A model generated the notes under the pieces. It saw only the letters and a list, made by a program, of their open reading frames with translations, did no database searches and was not told the origin of the DNA. This document shows positions 36,612-47,639 of a stretch of DNA of 64,000 bases, in pieces. The first letter of the stretch is position 1, and each line of letters starts with the position of its first letter. The position numbers were made by a program, and so were the translations under genes. Source of the DNA: Elephas maximus indicus (lineage: Eukaryota; Chordata; Mammalia; Proboscidea; Elephantidae); NCBI RefSeq assembly GCF_024166365.1, contig NC_064820.1, positions 65,697,501-65,761,500 of the forward strand, read 5' to 3'.

Positions 36612-38145
36612 TGAGACAATACTTACCTTTAAAACATGTCATGCTTGTAGATGTTTTTGATTAAATTTGCATTTAAAGAGAAAAATGCTCCCTGCCACCA
36701 CAACATTGATTTCTGCCCTACTAATGGGTCACAACTCACTTTTTGAAAAGCCATATTCTTGAGCCACTGTAGATGTTTTAGGAATATATAAGGTTGTAGA
36801 GTACATGCTCACCTATTTATAGACCATAGAAATTTATAAAGACCATAAATATTTATAGAGCACAGTAACTAATTATAAAATGAAAGAAGGAATGAAGTAT
36901 TCCTTGCTTTTCCCTATATTAGAAAGCCAACATTTTCTGGGCTGTATCTGTTCTTATATAGGTCACTAAGTGGATGACCCTCTTAGGAGATTGCATTTTT
37001 ACCCTTTCTTTTCTTGGAGCAAGATCAGGATAAATGGAATTACTAATGATCCTAAAAAGTTAGAAAATGAAATCAGGCAGAATTCTCAGGCCCAGAATAC
37101 ATGTTTGGCCCATACTTTTTTTTCCCTTCCAAGTGCTGACTTAACATTTTGGTATCCCAAAACAAAGTATACGTATTCTGGATGAATCACTGATTTTCAG
37201 ATATCTGGGTTAAGTCAGTCAGTTTTCAGTTTTTCTCCTTTTCCCCTGAGGTTCAAGATGAAAAGCTGTTTTTTTTTTTTTTTTTTACCACGTGTCCAGT
37301 TAGCAGATCACTGACGCTTGAGCAAAGTTGCCAACGTGAGGATACTTCCTTCCTCTATCATCAGCTGTGCTCCCCACCCCCACCCCACAGGGGGCACTGC
37401 ACCCTGGGAAGGTGGTTGATCAAGCCCACTGAGGACAACCAAATAGAAAAAGTTCATTACCAACAGTATTGGTTTTAAAAGGCTATCTCATGTATCAGTG
37501 ACCAGAACAACTAGAGAGAGTGACCATATAGACCCAGAGCAAGCTTTTGGTTACTCAGAATTGTTTGTCATATAGAATTGGTGTAGGGATATGCTCTCTC
37601 AGCCATCTACTAGGTTATGTAGAACTAGGTTTGAATATATTTGTGACAGAACTCCTTATAATAAGATGTTAGTAGGTACTTACCTTGCATGCTTCTGCTG
37701 AGCTCGCGGAGGGTTGACTAATCTCATGTTCTCAAAAGCTACCTCTTTGATCCCAGAGTGTTCTCATATTTATTTTAGACCCAACACAACATTTATTCTA
37801 GTGAAGCTTAAGGGAATAGTTTTTATCATGCTGTAGAAATTTATAGTTGGCACAGAGAGTTAATGGTTAGTAGACTTGCTTGGGGGGGTTACTGTGGGAG
37901 TGGGTGAGTAAAGGGGGATGAGGGTTAGGGGTGGTGGAGAGGGGATCCTAGCTGTCCTGCGATGGGCTTAAAAAAAAAAAAATACTATGCTAATAATAGG
38001 AGGACAGCAGAGGTTTAAATCATTCCTCAGGGAAGCTAAATTATGTTTAAAGTTTATTAAAAAATTACACTGTCTTATTAAACATTTTAGTATTAACTTT
38101 AGAGCCCAGAATTTTTGAATAGTCTGTATTGCATAGTTTGAAAAA
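36612..38145. other. Unannotated intron sequence with a G-rich patch
   Basis: Mostly AT-rich. A T run is at about 37269-37287. A G-rich patch at 37882-37946 contains at least five G3-G6 runs. No gene or repeat recognised. Confidence 0.4.
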
Positions 38146-38148
38146 GCA

Positions 38149-38225
38149 CAACGTTGTTGGTCCCATCCAGTTGATTCTGACTCATGGCGACCACAATAGG
38201 ACTTTGTATAACTTATGGGCTACCC
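38149..38225 (-). mobile_element. AfroSINE/RTE 3' fragment
   Basis: CACAACGTTGTTGGTCCCAT, then CAGTTGATTCTGACTCATGG and CGACCACAATAGGAC, is a degraded reverse-complement 3' end. Confidence 0.65.
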
Positions 38226-38318
38226 TGATAAGCCCTCCAGATTCTAAGGGAACCTAATGCCGTTGAAGCCAGTGGGTATTTTTGCATTTTTACTTTTGAA
38301 TATTAGGGTAACCTATAT

Positions 38319-38647
38319 GAGAGATCAGCAAAGTACAGATAGCAGACCAGATGTGGCCTGCTCCTTGTTTTCTGTGAGCCTGCAAATTAAGAATGGTTTT
38401 GACATTTTTTTAATGGTTGAAAAAAAAATCAGTAGAAGAATAATGTTTTGTGATACATGAAATTTGTATCACATTCAAATTTCAGAGCGCATAAAGTTTC
38501 ATTGAAACATATTCTTGCTCATTCATTTACGTATTATATATGGCTGTTTTCCTGGTATAATGACGAGTAGTTGTGATAGACTTATAATTTACAGAGCCTA
38601 AAATATTTACTATCTGGCCCTTTACAGAAAAAAATTTCTGATCCCTG
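38319..38647 (-). mobile_element. MER-type hAT-like DNA transposon
   Basis: Inverted ends GAGATCAGCAAAGT on the left and TTCTGATCCCTG on the right, with AGACCAGATGTGGCCTGC and TTTACTATCTGGCCCTTTAC inside. This is the layout of a widespread mammalian element (AAAGGGCCAGATAGTAAATA in its forward orientation). Near-identical CTATATGA and CTTATATGA flank it, consistent with an 8-bp target duplication. The family name is uncertain. Confidence 0.75.
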
Positions 38648-38649
38648 TC

Positions 38650-39985
38650 TTATATGATTTGTATCCTTTTTGAATGTAACAGCACATTTCATCAATTCTA
38701 TCAGTGAACTTGATTATTTTAAAAAGTCCCTATGTGGGGTATTATGGTCATAAACAGGTACCAAGGAGGGCTTGGGGGTTAAAAACATAAATTTGTCCCT
38801 ATATTATTTATAGACTGACCAGCTTATTGTATATGGAATAGATGACTTGCTGAATTTTGAAAAAATGTTTGGAACTGGCAATTACAACAGTGTGACACAA
38901 TTAGAGCAGTGCTGCCATTGTTGCTGTAATATGAGTGGAACGTTGTAAATTTTGTTTTGGCTTTGACAGCTTTTATTTTTGAGACATCTCAAATACATTT
39001 TATATGATCACCTCCATTTCACCCTCCCTTGTGTGCTTTTATTTTAATCCAGTGAAGACTGTCTGGCAGTAAACAGTGTGATTATGTTCTCTTCTAACAC
39101 TTAGTGGTTTTGGTACTTAAGTTTGTCTAATGGGTTCATCGTTGAAAAGTGGAGTCAATTCTCTGCTGATGGGCTAGTGAGCGTGTGCAAACAGTGCTGG
39201 GTGGGCACACTGTGCAGAAAAGTTGTTCTGTTGAACCACCGTATTTGGCAGTGCTTGGCAGGTGTGTCTAAAATGAGGACATTTGCCCAAAACTTTAGTT
39301 TCTTTTCCATAGAGTGCCTCAAACCCCAAACCCTACCTTGTATTAGCTGCTACTTCTAACCTCTTTTAGCCCTTAGTGAACCAGGGAAGGGTTGTTTATG
39401 CTATTACAGATTATTTGGGCAATCTAGCTTGTCAGCCTGCACCCCCCCGCCCTATATATCTGATTTGATCGAATAGTAACAGTGCTGTATTCTAGTGTGC
39501 TCCAGCAAGAGCATGCTTGTTTAGAGGCTAAAAATATATGGTGCTCTTGACCCTCTTGAAGCTCCACAAGGAAGCTGAATAAGCAAAAAAGGAACTCTGA
39601 AAAGCCAAAACTAGATGTTACAAAGTCCATGCACTACAGCTTTTCTCTTAACGAATTAGAAGATCCTGAATCCTCCTCTCAGAGCCTGGGCATTCTTACT
39701 TAGAAATCATTTTAGAAAGTCTGGCTGTTTATAGTTTACAATGTAATTGAAAGAGGCATAATAAAGGGGAAAGGAAAAGGGGATGCCCCATACAGGCACA
39801 TCAACTGCCAAGAATGCCACTTTGCGAAAGTGATCCCTTGAGACAGTAAAATAAATAAATAAATAAATAAATAAAAGGGAAGGAGGGGTCTCAAGAACTC
39901 CACAAGAGAGTTTGAGTTCATTTGGTGTGGGGCAAAGCTTCAAACACCTCAGTATCTCCTGAGGGTATCACTGTGTTATTGCTGA
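38650..39985. other. Unannotated intron sequence
   Basis: AT-rich, containing the (AAAT)n microsatellite listed separately. No gene recognised. Confidence 0.4.
39848..39876. repeat. (ATAA)n microsatellite
   Basis: About seven uninterrupted ATAA units. Confidence 0.9.
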
Positions 39986-39989
39986 CTGA

Positions 39990-40205
39990 CATTTTTGAGC
40001 CCTCACCATGAGCCTGTCACTCATGAATTACATTTCCCCTCACAATGATGAAATGATGTAGGAACTATTATATGAACTAGAATATTCATTAATAAAAGTG
40101 AAGCACAAATATTCTCTAGCTTTCCCAAGATTAATCAGTAATATGGGAGCCAGAATTTGAACCCAAGTAGTCAGATTCCAGAGTCCGTGCTCTTCAGACT
40201 ATTAT
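39990..40205 (-). mobile_element. MIR SINE
   Basis: Antisense MIR: GAGCCCTCACCATGAGCCTG, GGAGCCAGAATTTGAACCCA and CAGAGTCCGTGCTCTTCAGA. Head-to-head with the next MIR. Confidence 0.75.
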
Positions 40206-40255
40206 CCCAACCCCCCACAAGAGAATCAGCAGAGCAGAGGGAGGCTATTTCTTAC

Positions 40256-40470
40256 AGTGGTTAGACTTTCTAGTATCAGGTCCCAATTCTGTTACTTTCT
40301 GATTTATTAACTAATGCTCAGTGCCTCCTTCTCTACATTTAAAATGGATTGAAAAGTTACTACTTGTGCCTAAAGCATAGGGCTGTTGTGAGGATTCAGT
40401 GAGATTATATAAATTAGCCCGGTGACTAGCACATAGTAAGAACTCCACATATGTTAGCTACTATATTTTA
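40256..40470 (+). mobile_element. MIR SINE
   Basis: Sense MIR: CAGTGGTTAGACTTTCTAGT, GGGCTGTTGTGAGGATTCAG and CTAGCACATAGTAAGAACTC. Confidence 0.75.
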
Positions 40471-40474
40471 AATA

Positions 40475-41074
40475 AGATATAATTATTGATTCATAGCAGA
40501 CACACAATTCTGTGTATTTTAAGAAAGCAGAGAGATGTTTAATAAATTCTAGAAACATTTTACACAGTTGAAGCATTCAAAAAATGTTGATGCTTAGAAG
40601 GGGTCATCTTATATATTAAAATAATAGTAAGGATAATTAGCATTGATTGTCATTCTAGATAAATCGAGATGTTGCCTCGCTTGATGTAAACAGTGGAAAA
40701 GAAGAAAAACAAAACAAAAACCCCCAAACAAAAAACAAGCCCTGAGAAGTCTGCCTTTGATTTTCCTTTATAATGGTAGTTCACGAGCTTTTAAATTCTT
40801 AAAAAAAAAAAAGTCCTGGGCTTTAACTCAATAGAAGGCTTACCTTTTTAGTTATCCGTTTGCCTTTTGGCTAAAGAACTATGTGTTTTCTATTACGTGT
40901 GTTAGTAGCTGCAGCGAGTCTTAAACTGTTGGCAGCCTATCAAGAAAGGATGTATGTCTGGAATGCCATCAAGTGATTTCTCTTTGACAACGTTGGCTGC
41001 ACAAGATGCAAGTTGGTCAGCCCTGACTGAGATCTGGCTTGGGCAGGAGAGGCAGACCAAGTCTCCTTCACTCC
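40475..41074. other. Unannotated intron sequence
   Basis: AT-rich with A runs at about 40700-40735 and 40799-40811. No gene or repeat recognised. Confidence 0.4.
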
Positions 41075-41260
41075 AAAGTGCAGTCTGCCATTTAACAGCT
41101 GTATGAACTTTGGCAAATCACTTACGCTTCCTGAGCCTTAGTTTCATCATCTGTGATGGGGTAATAATACCTGCCTTGCTTAACTTAAAAGGTTGTTTTG
41201 AGCATGAAGTAGTATATAATCTGTGAAGGAAGTACTTTGAAAGCTATAAAGAAAGGTCTA
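41075..41260 (+). mobile_element. MIR SINE
   Basis: AACAGCTGTATGAACTTTGG, TGAGCCTTAGTTTCATCATC and AAAGGTTGTTTTGAGCATG follow the MIR order. Confidence 0.75.
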
Positions 41261-41526
41261 GATACATTTTGGTTATCAAAGAATATTTCATATGTGATGG
41301 CCTTTTTAAACTATAAAGTGCTTACAAATGTTCATTGGTAGTTTTGGTGATGTAACATCACTTCCTTGGCTACTGAATACTGTTCCTTTCTCCTGTATTG
41401 TTCAAAGATCTGCAGGTCAGTGGCTTTAGCAGCAAATGTAGCAGCCCTGGTGAGCTAAGTGCCTCATTCCCTAATGTGGAATTTATCTCATACAGTTTTG
41501 TGTTAGTTCAGAATGGACTTTGAACA

Positions 41527-42397
41527 TGTTGTTGTTAGGTTCTGTTGAGTTTGTTCTGACTCATAGTGACCCTGTGTACAACAGAATGAAATATTGCCGG
41601 GTTCCACACCATCCTCACAGTCATTGCCATGTTTGAGCCCATGGTTGCCGCCATCTCATTGAGTGTCTTCCTGTTTTTTGCTCACCCTTTACTTTACCAA
41701 ACATGATGTTGTTCTTCAGGGACTGGTCTGTCCTAGTAACATGTCCAAAGTATGTGAGATGAAGTCTCACCATCCTCACTTCTAAGGGGCATTCTGGCTG
41801 TACTTCTTCCAAGCCAAATTTGTTTATTCTGACAGTCCATGGTATATTCAATATTCTTCGCCAATACTGTAATTCAAAGGCGTCAATTCTTCTTCAGTCT
41901 CCCTTATTCATTGTACATATGAGGCAGTTGAAAACAGCATGGCTTGGGTCAGGCGCACCTCAGTCCTCAAAGTGACATCTTTGCTTTTCAGTACTTTGAA
42001 GAGGTCTTTTGTAGCAGATTTGTCTAGTGCAACACGTCATTTGATTTCTTGACTGCTGCTTCCATGGGCGTTGATTGTGGATCCAGGTAAAATGAAATCC
42101 TTGACAACTTCAACATTTTCTGCGTTTATTATGATGTTGCTTATTGGTCCAGTTGTGAGAATTTTTGTTTTCTTTATGTTGAGGTATAATCCATACTGAA
42201 GGTTATAGTCTTTGATCATCATCGGTAAATGCTTCAAGTCCTCTTCGCTTTCAGCAAGCAAGGCTGTGTCATCTGCATATCGCAGGTTGTAAATGATTCT
42301 TCCCCCATTCTTGATGCTGCGCTCTTCTTTATACAGTCCAGCTTCTGGGATTATTTGCTCAGCACACAGATTGCTTTGAGCATAGGTAAGTGAAAAC
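41527..42397 (-). mobile_element. RTE-type LINE, 5'-truncated copy with reverse-transcriptase remnant
   Basis: About 870 bp of the 3' part of an RTE LINE on the minus strand. The 42411-42037 frame contains RYADDTALLAESEEDL, the YxDD catalytic box of reverse transcriptase, followed by KKTKILTTGPISN. The 41851-41621 frame carries the C-terminal GRHSMRWRQPW-type end. Frames are broken and the N-terminal half (endonuclease, most RT motifs) is absent, so it is dead. Its 3' end, at 41527 on the + strand, is the GTTGTTGTTAGGTTC tail shared with AfroSINEs. Confidence 0.92.
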
Positions 42398-42594
42398 CCT
42401 GAGTGCTGCACATGGTTAACTCTCTCAGCTGCTAACCAATAGGTTAGAGGTTGGGGTCCATCCAGAGGTACCTAGAAGAAAGGCCCAGCAATCTATTTCT
42501 GAAAAATCAGCCATTGAAAACCCTCTGGAGTACAATTCTGCTTTGACACACATAGAGTCACCATGAGTCAGAATCGACTCGGTGGCAACTGGAC
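42398..42594 (+). mobile_element. AfroSINE, older variant
   Basis: CAGCTGCTAACCAATAGG, CCAGCAATCTATTTCTG, GAAAACCCTCTGGAGTAC and GAGTCAGAATCGACTCGG. It abuts the 5' end of the RTE fragment, so it may have been inserted at or near that boundary. Confidence 0.82.
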
Positions 42595-42773
42595 AACTTT
42601 TTTTTCTTAAGTGAAAGCTTAAGTTACTATTGTTGTATTAACTATTTTGATAGAAGGATCAAACTCTTTTGACATATCATAGTAAATGAGCATTCTGTGT
42701 TAACCACTGTTTCATATATTAACCAAAAGAACAAAAATTCAGAATCTGTTGTAATAAATTAACACCTTATGGT

Positions 42774-43545
42774 TGGTTGTTTCTGTTAGGTGCCATCAAG
42801 CCGGTTCCAACTTAAAGCAGCTCTGTGCACAACAGAATGAAACACTGCCCAGTCCTGCACCATCCTCACAATTGTTGCTATGCTTGAGCCCATTGTTACA
42901 GCCTCTCTGTCAGTCCATCTCATTGAGGGTCTTCCTCTTTTTCCCTGACCCTCTACTTTACCAAGCATGATATCCTTCTCCAGGGACTGATCCCTCCTGA
43001 TAACATGTCCAAGATGTGAGATGTAGTCTCACCATCCTTGTTTCTGAAGAGCATTCTGGTTGTACTTCTTCTAAGACAAGTTTGTTCATTCTTTTGGCAG
43101 TCCGTGGTATATTCAATATTCTTTGCCAACGCCACAATTCAAAGGCATCAACTTTTCTTCAGTCTTCCTTATTCATTGTCCAGCTTTCGCGTGCATATGA
43201 GGTGATTGAAAACACCATGGCTTGGGTCAGGCGCGCCTTATTCCTCAAGGTGACATCTTTGCTTTTCAGCACTTTAAAGAGGTCTTTTGCAGCTGATTTG
43301 CGCAATGTAGTGTGTCTTTTGATTTCTTGACTGCTGTTTCCATGGATGTTGATTGTGGATCCAAGTAAAACGAAATCCTTGACAACCTTAGTCTTTTCTC
43401 CGTTTATCATGATGTTGCTTATTGGTCCAGTTGTGAGGATTTTTGTTTTCTTTATGTTGAGGTGCAATCCATACTGAACACTGTGGTCTTTGGTCTTCAT
43501 CAGTAAGTGCTTCAAGACCTCTTCACTTTCAGCAAGCAAGGTTGT
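42774..43545 (-). mobile_element. RTE-type LINE, second 5'-truncated copy
   Basis: About 770 bp, same orientation and family as the copy 380 bp upstream. The 43539-43159 frame starts inside the LAESEE segment just after the YADD box and runs through KKTKILTTGPISN, VVKDFVLLGSTIN and YARESWTMNK. Two further broken frames (43135-42953 and 42968-42786) carry the C-terminus ending GKRGRPSMRWTDRE. The catalytic YADD itself is missing. It is too broken to be active. Confidence 0.92.
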
Positions 43546-44034
43546 TGGTTAGAATTGAATATTCCAGGGCTGGGTTTAGGTGACCTGGGAACTTGGTTGG
43601 ACTTTTTTGGCTTGGTGCTTTGAGTAGCTCACCTGTTAGCTCAGAAGAATTCTAATCTCCTTACAAAGATGCCTTTGGTCTTGGACAGCCCTATTATGTC
43701 TGCTTATTTGAGTGATAGTTTATCATCCTGACTTATAGGACATTAAGGATGTCTACCTCCTCAAGCACAATTCTGTACACTTGTGCAAGAACTGACCACC
43801 ATGTTAAATAAGGTACAATCCTTGATCTCCCTTAGGAGTTACTAGTCTAGTAGAGGAGACATTATTAAGGTTCAGAATATTATTAAATATTATTTTTATC
43901 TCATGAAGTTAATTTCTCAGATTGAGGAAGAGACAAATAATGTGAATGGTTCTTCTTTTTCCAGCAAAGATTTTACTATGAAACAAACTATAAAGGAGAG
44001 GTTGTAGAGTAAATCAGATAAAGAAGCATTCCTG
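43546..44034. other. Unannotated intron sequence
   Basis: No recognised repeat or gene. Confidence 0.4.
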
Positions 44035-44570
44035 TTTAAAACTCAAATGGCTTTCCTGTTGCCTTTAGGATAAAATCAGTTCTGACATAGCACCTAAGTT
44101 GCCTGGTCTTGCTTATATCTGTGACCTCGTTTTGAATGAGTATCCGTTTCACTCACTCAGTACAACCATGCATACTGTCTTGTGGGTACATACTGCCTTT
44201 CTGATCCAGCAACTCACTAAATTCTTTCCCACCCCAGGATCTTTGACTTGCCATTTCCTCTGCCTGAAACCTCTTTCCCTACTTTAATAGCATTCGTGGT
44301 TCAGCTCAGATGTCACTGTCTCAGACACCTTCCATGATTAAAGTGCCAGATGCCCACCCCAGGCTCTCTTTATCACGTCATTTTATTTTCCTTACAGCAC
44401 TCTCTGATGGCATATGTGTGTCTGTGTCGTTTGTCTCCTCCTAGTAGACTGTAAGCTGCATTAGAGCAAGGGTCACGTCTGTTTTGTTCACCTCCGTATC
44501 TCCAGCACCTAGGCTTGTGCCTGGCACAATGTAGACTTTTCAATAAGTTATTTATTAAATGAAAGCAGAA
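44035..44570 (+). mobile_element. L2 LINE 3' end
   Basis: CCTCTGCCTGAAACCTCTTT, TGGTTCAGCTCAGATGTCAC, AGACTGTAAGCTGCATTAG, GTATCTCCAGCACCTAGG and a TTTATTAAATGAA end follow the L2 3' sequence. Confidence 0.82.
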
Positions 44571-44974
44571 CACATTTTGGAACCTTTCAGAGTTTGCAAT
44601 AACCATGAAAATAATACTTTCGTCTTTGTTACCCTAAAAGAAATCCTTTCAAATGAAAATTTTGGTTCTTTCTATTTTGTTAAGAGATCTCCTTACAAAA
44701 TGTTGTGAAAATATTAATACCATTTTCACTATGAACATTAGCAATGAGGTTTTCATTATAAGATGAAGTAAAAAGGAAATCACATAAGGGAAATGAAAAT
44801 ATGACTCTAGGATTACCTGAAATGTCTGTATTTCTGAATGAAAAGGGACACTTTTTTAGTAGTAAATTTGACATATTTGGAAGGCTTAAATGTATTTTAT
44901 CAGTGTTTTTTGTGATTGCAAAATTTGGCTGAATTTGTGTATTCAAATATGTAAATACATACTTGAATACACAA
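44571..44974. other. Unannotated intron sequence
   Basis: AT-rich, no recognised feature. Confidence 0.4.
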
Positions 44975-45305
44975 AGCAAAGAATATTGAATATACATACC
45001 ATGTACTGCCAAAAGAATGAACAAATCTGTCTCGGAAGAAGTACATAACCAGAATGCTCCTTAGAAGCAAGGATGATGAGACTAGTCTCACATACTTTGG
45101 ACATGTCATCAGGAGGGATCAGTTCCTGGAGACGGACATCATGTTTGGTAAAATGGAGGGTAATGAAAAACAGGAAGACCCTCAATGAGATGGACTGATA
45201 CAGTGGCTGCAGCGATGGGCTTAAGCATAGCAACTATGGTGAGGATGGCGTAGGACCAGGCGTAGATCACTGAGTCAGAGCTGACTTGATGGCACCTAAC
45301 AACAA
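44975..45305 (+). mobile_element. RTE-type LINE 3' end with intact terminus
   Basis: Sense copy matching the reverse complement of the 41527 and 42774 copies: AAAGAATATTGAATATACAT, CCAAAAGAATGAACAAATCT, TACTTTGGACATGTCATC, AGACCCTCAATGAGATGGA. It ends GGCACCTAACAACAA, followed by an AT repeat. This gives the clearest view of the RTE 3' terminus in the window. Confidence 0.92.
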
Positions 45306-45494
45306 ATATATATATTTATGTCTATCGTTACAATCACGGTTTTTTGGCATCCTCTGTACAATGCAACTTGGAAATTGCAGACTTACAAATTTTTTCCTTT
45401 CTGGGGAAAAAAAAAAATTTCAAGGAACATACAAATTTCTGCTTTATTTTAAATTTGCAGATGCTCTGTGAATCTTCTCCCTTTTTATAAAGCC

Positions 45495-46190
45495 CTATTA
45501 AAATAATAGAACTAATAATTCCGCATTATAAAACATTTGCAAAATAGTGGAAAAAAATTCTGTGCCATTACAACGGTTACCATTTTGGTGTTTTTCCTTT
45601 TTTTGTTTTCCCAGGCATTAAAAAAAGGGTTTTAATTATACATTTTTATATTCAGTTACTTTTGATTTGACACTATAAAAAGTTTTTCATGTTTGTACGT
45701 TTTTATAATTTTTTAAATGATTGTGTATAACTAATCAATGTGTGCATTTATTATATTTTACCCAGCTATACTTTTGGACATTCAAGTTGTTCCATTTTAT
45801 GATATGCTCAGAGGAACATCTTTGTTCATGTGTAGTAACCACCCTCTTCCTCTCTGCCTCATATTTTAATTTTTCTTTCTTACGAGCTTAAGCTGCTAAC
45901 CAAAAGGTCAACAGTTTGAGTCCACCAGCTGCTCCTTAGAAACCCTATGGGGCAGTTCTACCCTGTCCTGTAGGGTCGCTATGAGTCGGAATTGACTTGA
46001 TGGCAATAGGTTTTTATAGACTTTAAGTGGAAGAAATAGTGGGTCAGGGGGCACGTTGGATATTTTTATGGTTCTTTACATGTATTTCCAAATTGCCTAA
46101 CAGTTTTTACACATCAGTTACCAGCTTTGGATATTATTGTGGTTTTATATTTTTGCCAATTTAACAGTGAAAAGCAAGTGACTTGTCCTT
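45495..46190 (-). mobile_element. Old antisense L1-type remnant, split by an AfroSINE
   Basis: Stretches such as AAGTTGTTCCATTTTATGAT before and GTGGGTCAGGGGGCACG, TTTCCAAATTGCCTAACAG and TTTTTGCCAATTTAACAGTG after the SINE resemble the antisense 3' region of old L1 elements. Diverged, and boundaries are approximate. Confidence 0.45.
45885..46016 (+). mobile_element. AfroSINE, 5'-truncated
   Basis: Starts at GAGCTTAAGCTGCTAACC inside the head, then CTATGGGGCAGTTCTACC, GTCGCTATGAGTCGGAATTG and a GGCAATAGGTTTTTA tail. Confidence 0.9.
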
Positions 46191-46325
46191 GTAGACAACA
46201 CTAAGAATTTCAGCCTTGGCTTAAGAATATTGGAAAATTCCAGTTCCCGTACGTTTGCATTTCCTACTTCATGAATTTTATTCCTGTCCTCGTTTTCATC
46301 TGTTGGTAAAGATCTCATAGAGGAA

Positions 46326-46386
46326 CACAGTGATGAACAGCGTGGGCTCTGAAGACAGATTGCCCATCCGCACCTCGGCTCTTCCC
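46326..46386 (+). mobile_element. MIR SINE 5' fragment
   Basis: GATGAACAGCGTGGGCTCTG followed by AAGACAGATTGCC corresponds to the MIR head. Confidence 0.5.
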
Positions 46387-46389
46387 TGG

Positions 46390-47300
46390 GAGTGGGGAAT
46401 GTGTGTAGGTGATTTTGGAACTTTTGGGCAATTTCTTATTTTTAGGAATTTGAAATTTTTTGCTATTGTGATTTCTAAATTTAGAAAAACTTCCTTTTCC
46501 AGAAGTTTAGACTCAATTCTACTTCTAATTTAAAAATCTCTTTTTATGATCTTTTAAAATAGGTGACTTCCCTAAGTGTCTGTGCTTATTACGAAGATAT
46601 AACAGACATTCTTCAGGAATGAAATTTCTCATATTTGAAAATTCTAAAGTTTGCAGTGTGTTTGTAGTACCACTGAATATTCAGAAGTTCATTGGCGTAA
46701 TAATGTTTAAATAATTTGTTAGTGTCTTTACCTAAGTTGATTTTATTTTAGAAGCAGGTCAGAATTTATCAGATGTGTTAGCTAATGCTTGGCATGGTGA
46801 TTTGTGAGGTTCTGGGTATTGTAAAACAATGTTATTTGTTCAGAAGTACTTGGTGAGATATTTATCTTTGATTTTTTTCTAAAGGTGAATTTTATATAGG
46901 AATTTGTACCTCAGGATCACATGGCCATGTGTACAGGGAGCAATTAGGAGAGCAATCTGTTAAATCTCTTGCCTCAAGGCAAAACCGTTAGGTGTGCTGC
47001 ATATGAGCCTCAAGGGTGTAAATAACCAAACGGTTCATGTTATCATCAGTTTCTTTTCAATTCAAGGCGTCTGTAAAACCTTTAATCTGTGGAGAGTCAG
47101 AGGAAATTTGACCTGTTGGGTCCATGGATTCTCCTTAATTTTTTTTTTGTTGTTGTTTAAGAAGCTATATTACAGAATTGACAAATTACTGGTTGAACAT
47201 TAGGCACATGAACTTTGAATTCCTATTTCCATTTTGATGTGAGCATCCTCAGAGTTTCCTTCTGATTTAAATGTAAGCGGAACATCTCCCTTAAAAATAC
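46390..47300. other. Unannotated intron sequence
   Basis: AT-rich, no recognised feature. Confidence 0.4.
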
Positions 47301-47302
47301 AA

Positions 47303-47365
47303 AAAAACCAAACCCACTGCCCTCCAGTCGATTCCGACTCATAGCGACCCTATAGGACAGAGGAG
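47303..47365 (-). mobile_element. AfroSINE 3' end only
   Basis: AAACCAAACCCACTGCCCTC, CAGTCGATTCCGACTCATAG and CGACCCTATAGGACAGAGGA: a well-preserved but 5'-truncated copy. Confidence 0.88.
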
Positions 47366-47639
47366 AGGAGGTGGGGTTTTTGTTTATTATTAGAGATTAT
47401 ATTTTGGAGCAAAGACATTCCAACTAAGGATAGCTGGGATTTCTCTCCATTGTTATGAGACCATTCTCAGAAATGAGCAGCATTCTAGTTTGTTTCCTAT
47501 ATTAATTTTGGGGCACTATTGAAAAGAAAAGTTTTTTTTCCCCCTTTCTACCGTCATGCCTGAATACCATTAAATATGGGGAAGTCTCTTCAACCTTAAA
47601 AAAAGAAAACCTTTAATACTGAGCCTTCCTACTTATTCC

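Noticed and set aside
41621-43539. RTE reverse-transcriptase open frames as live genes
   Set aside because: 5'-truncated, frameshifted, no endonuclease region, and one copy lacks the catalytic YADD box. They are fossils.
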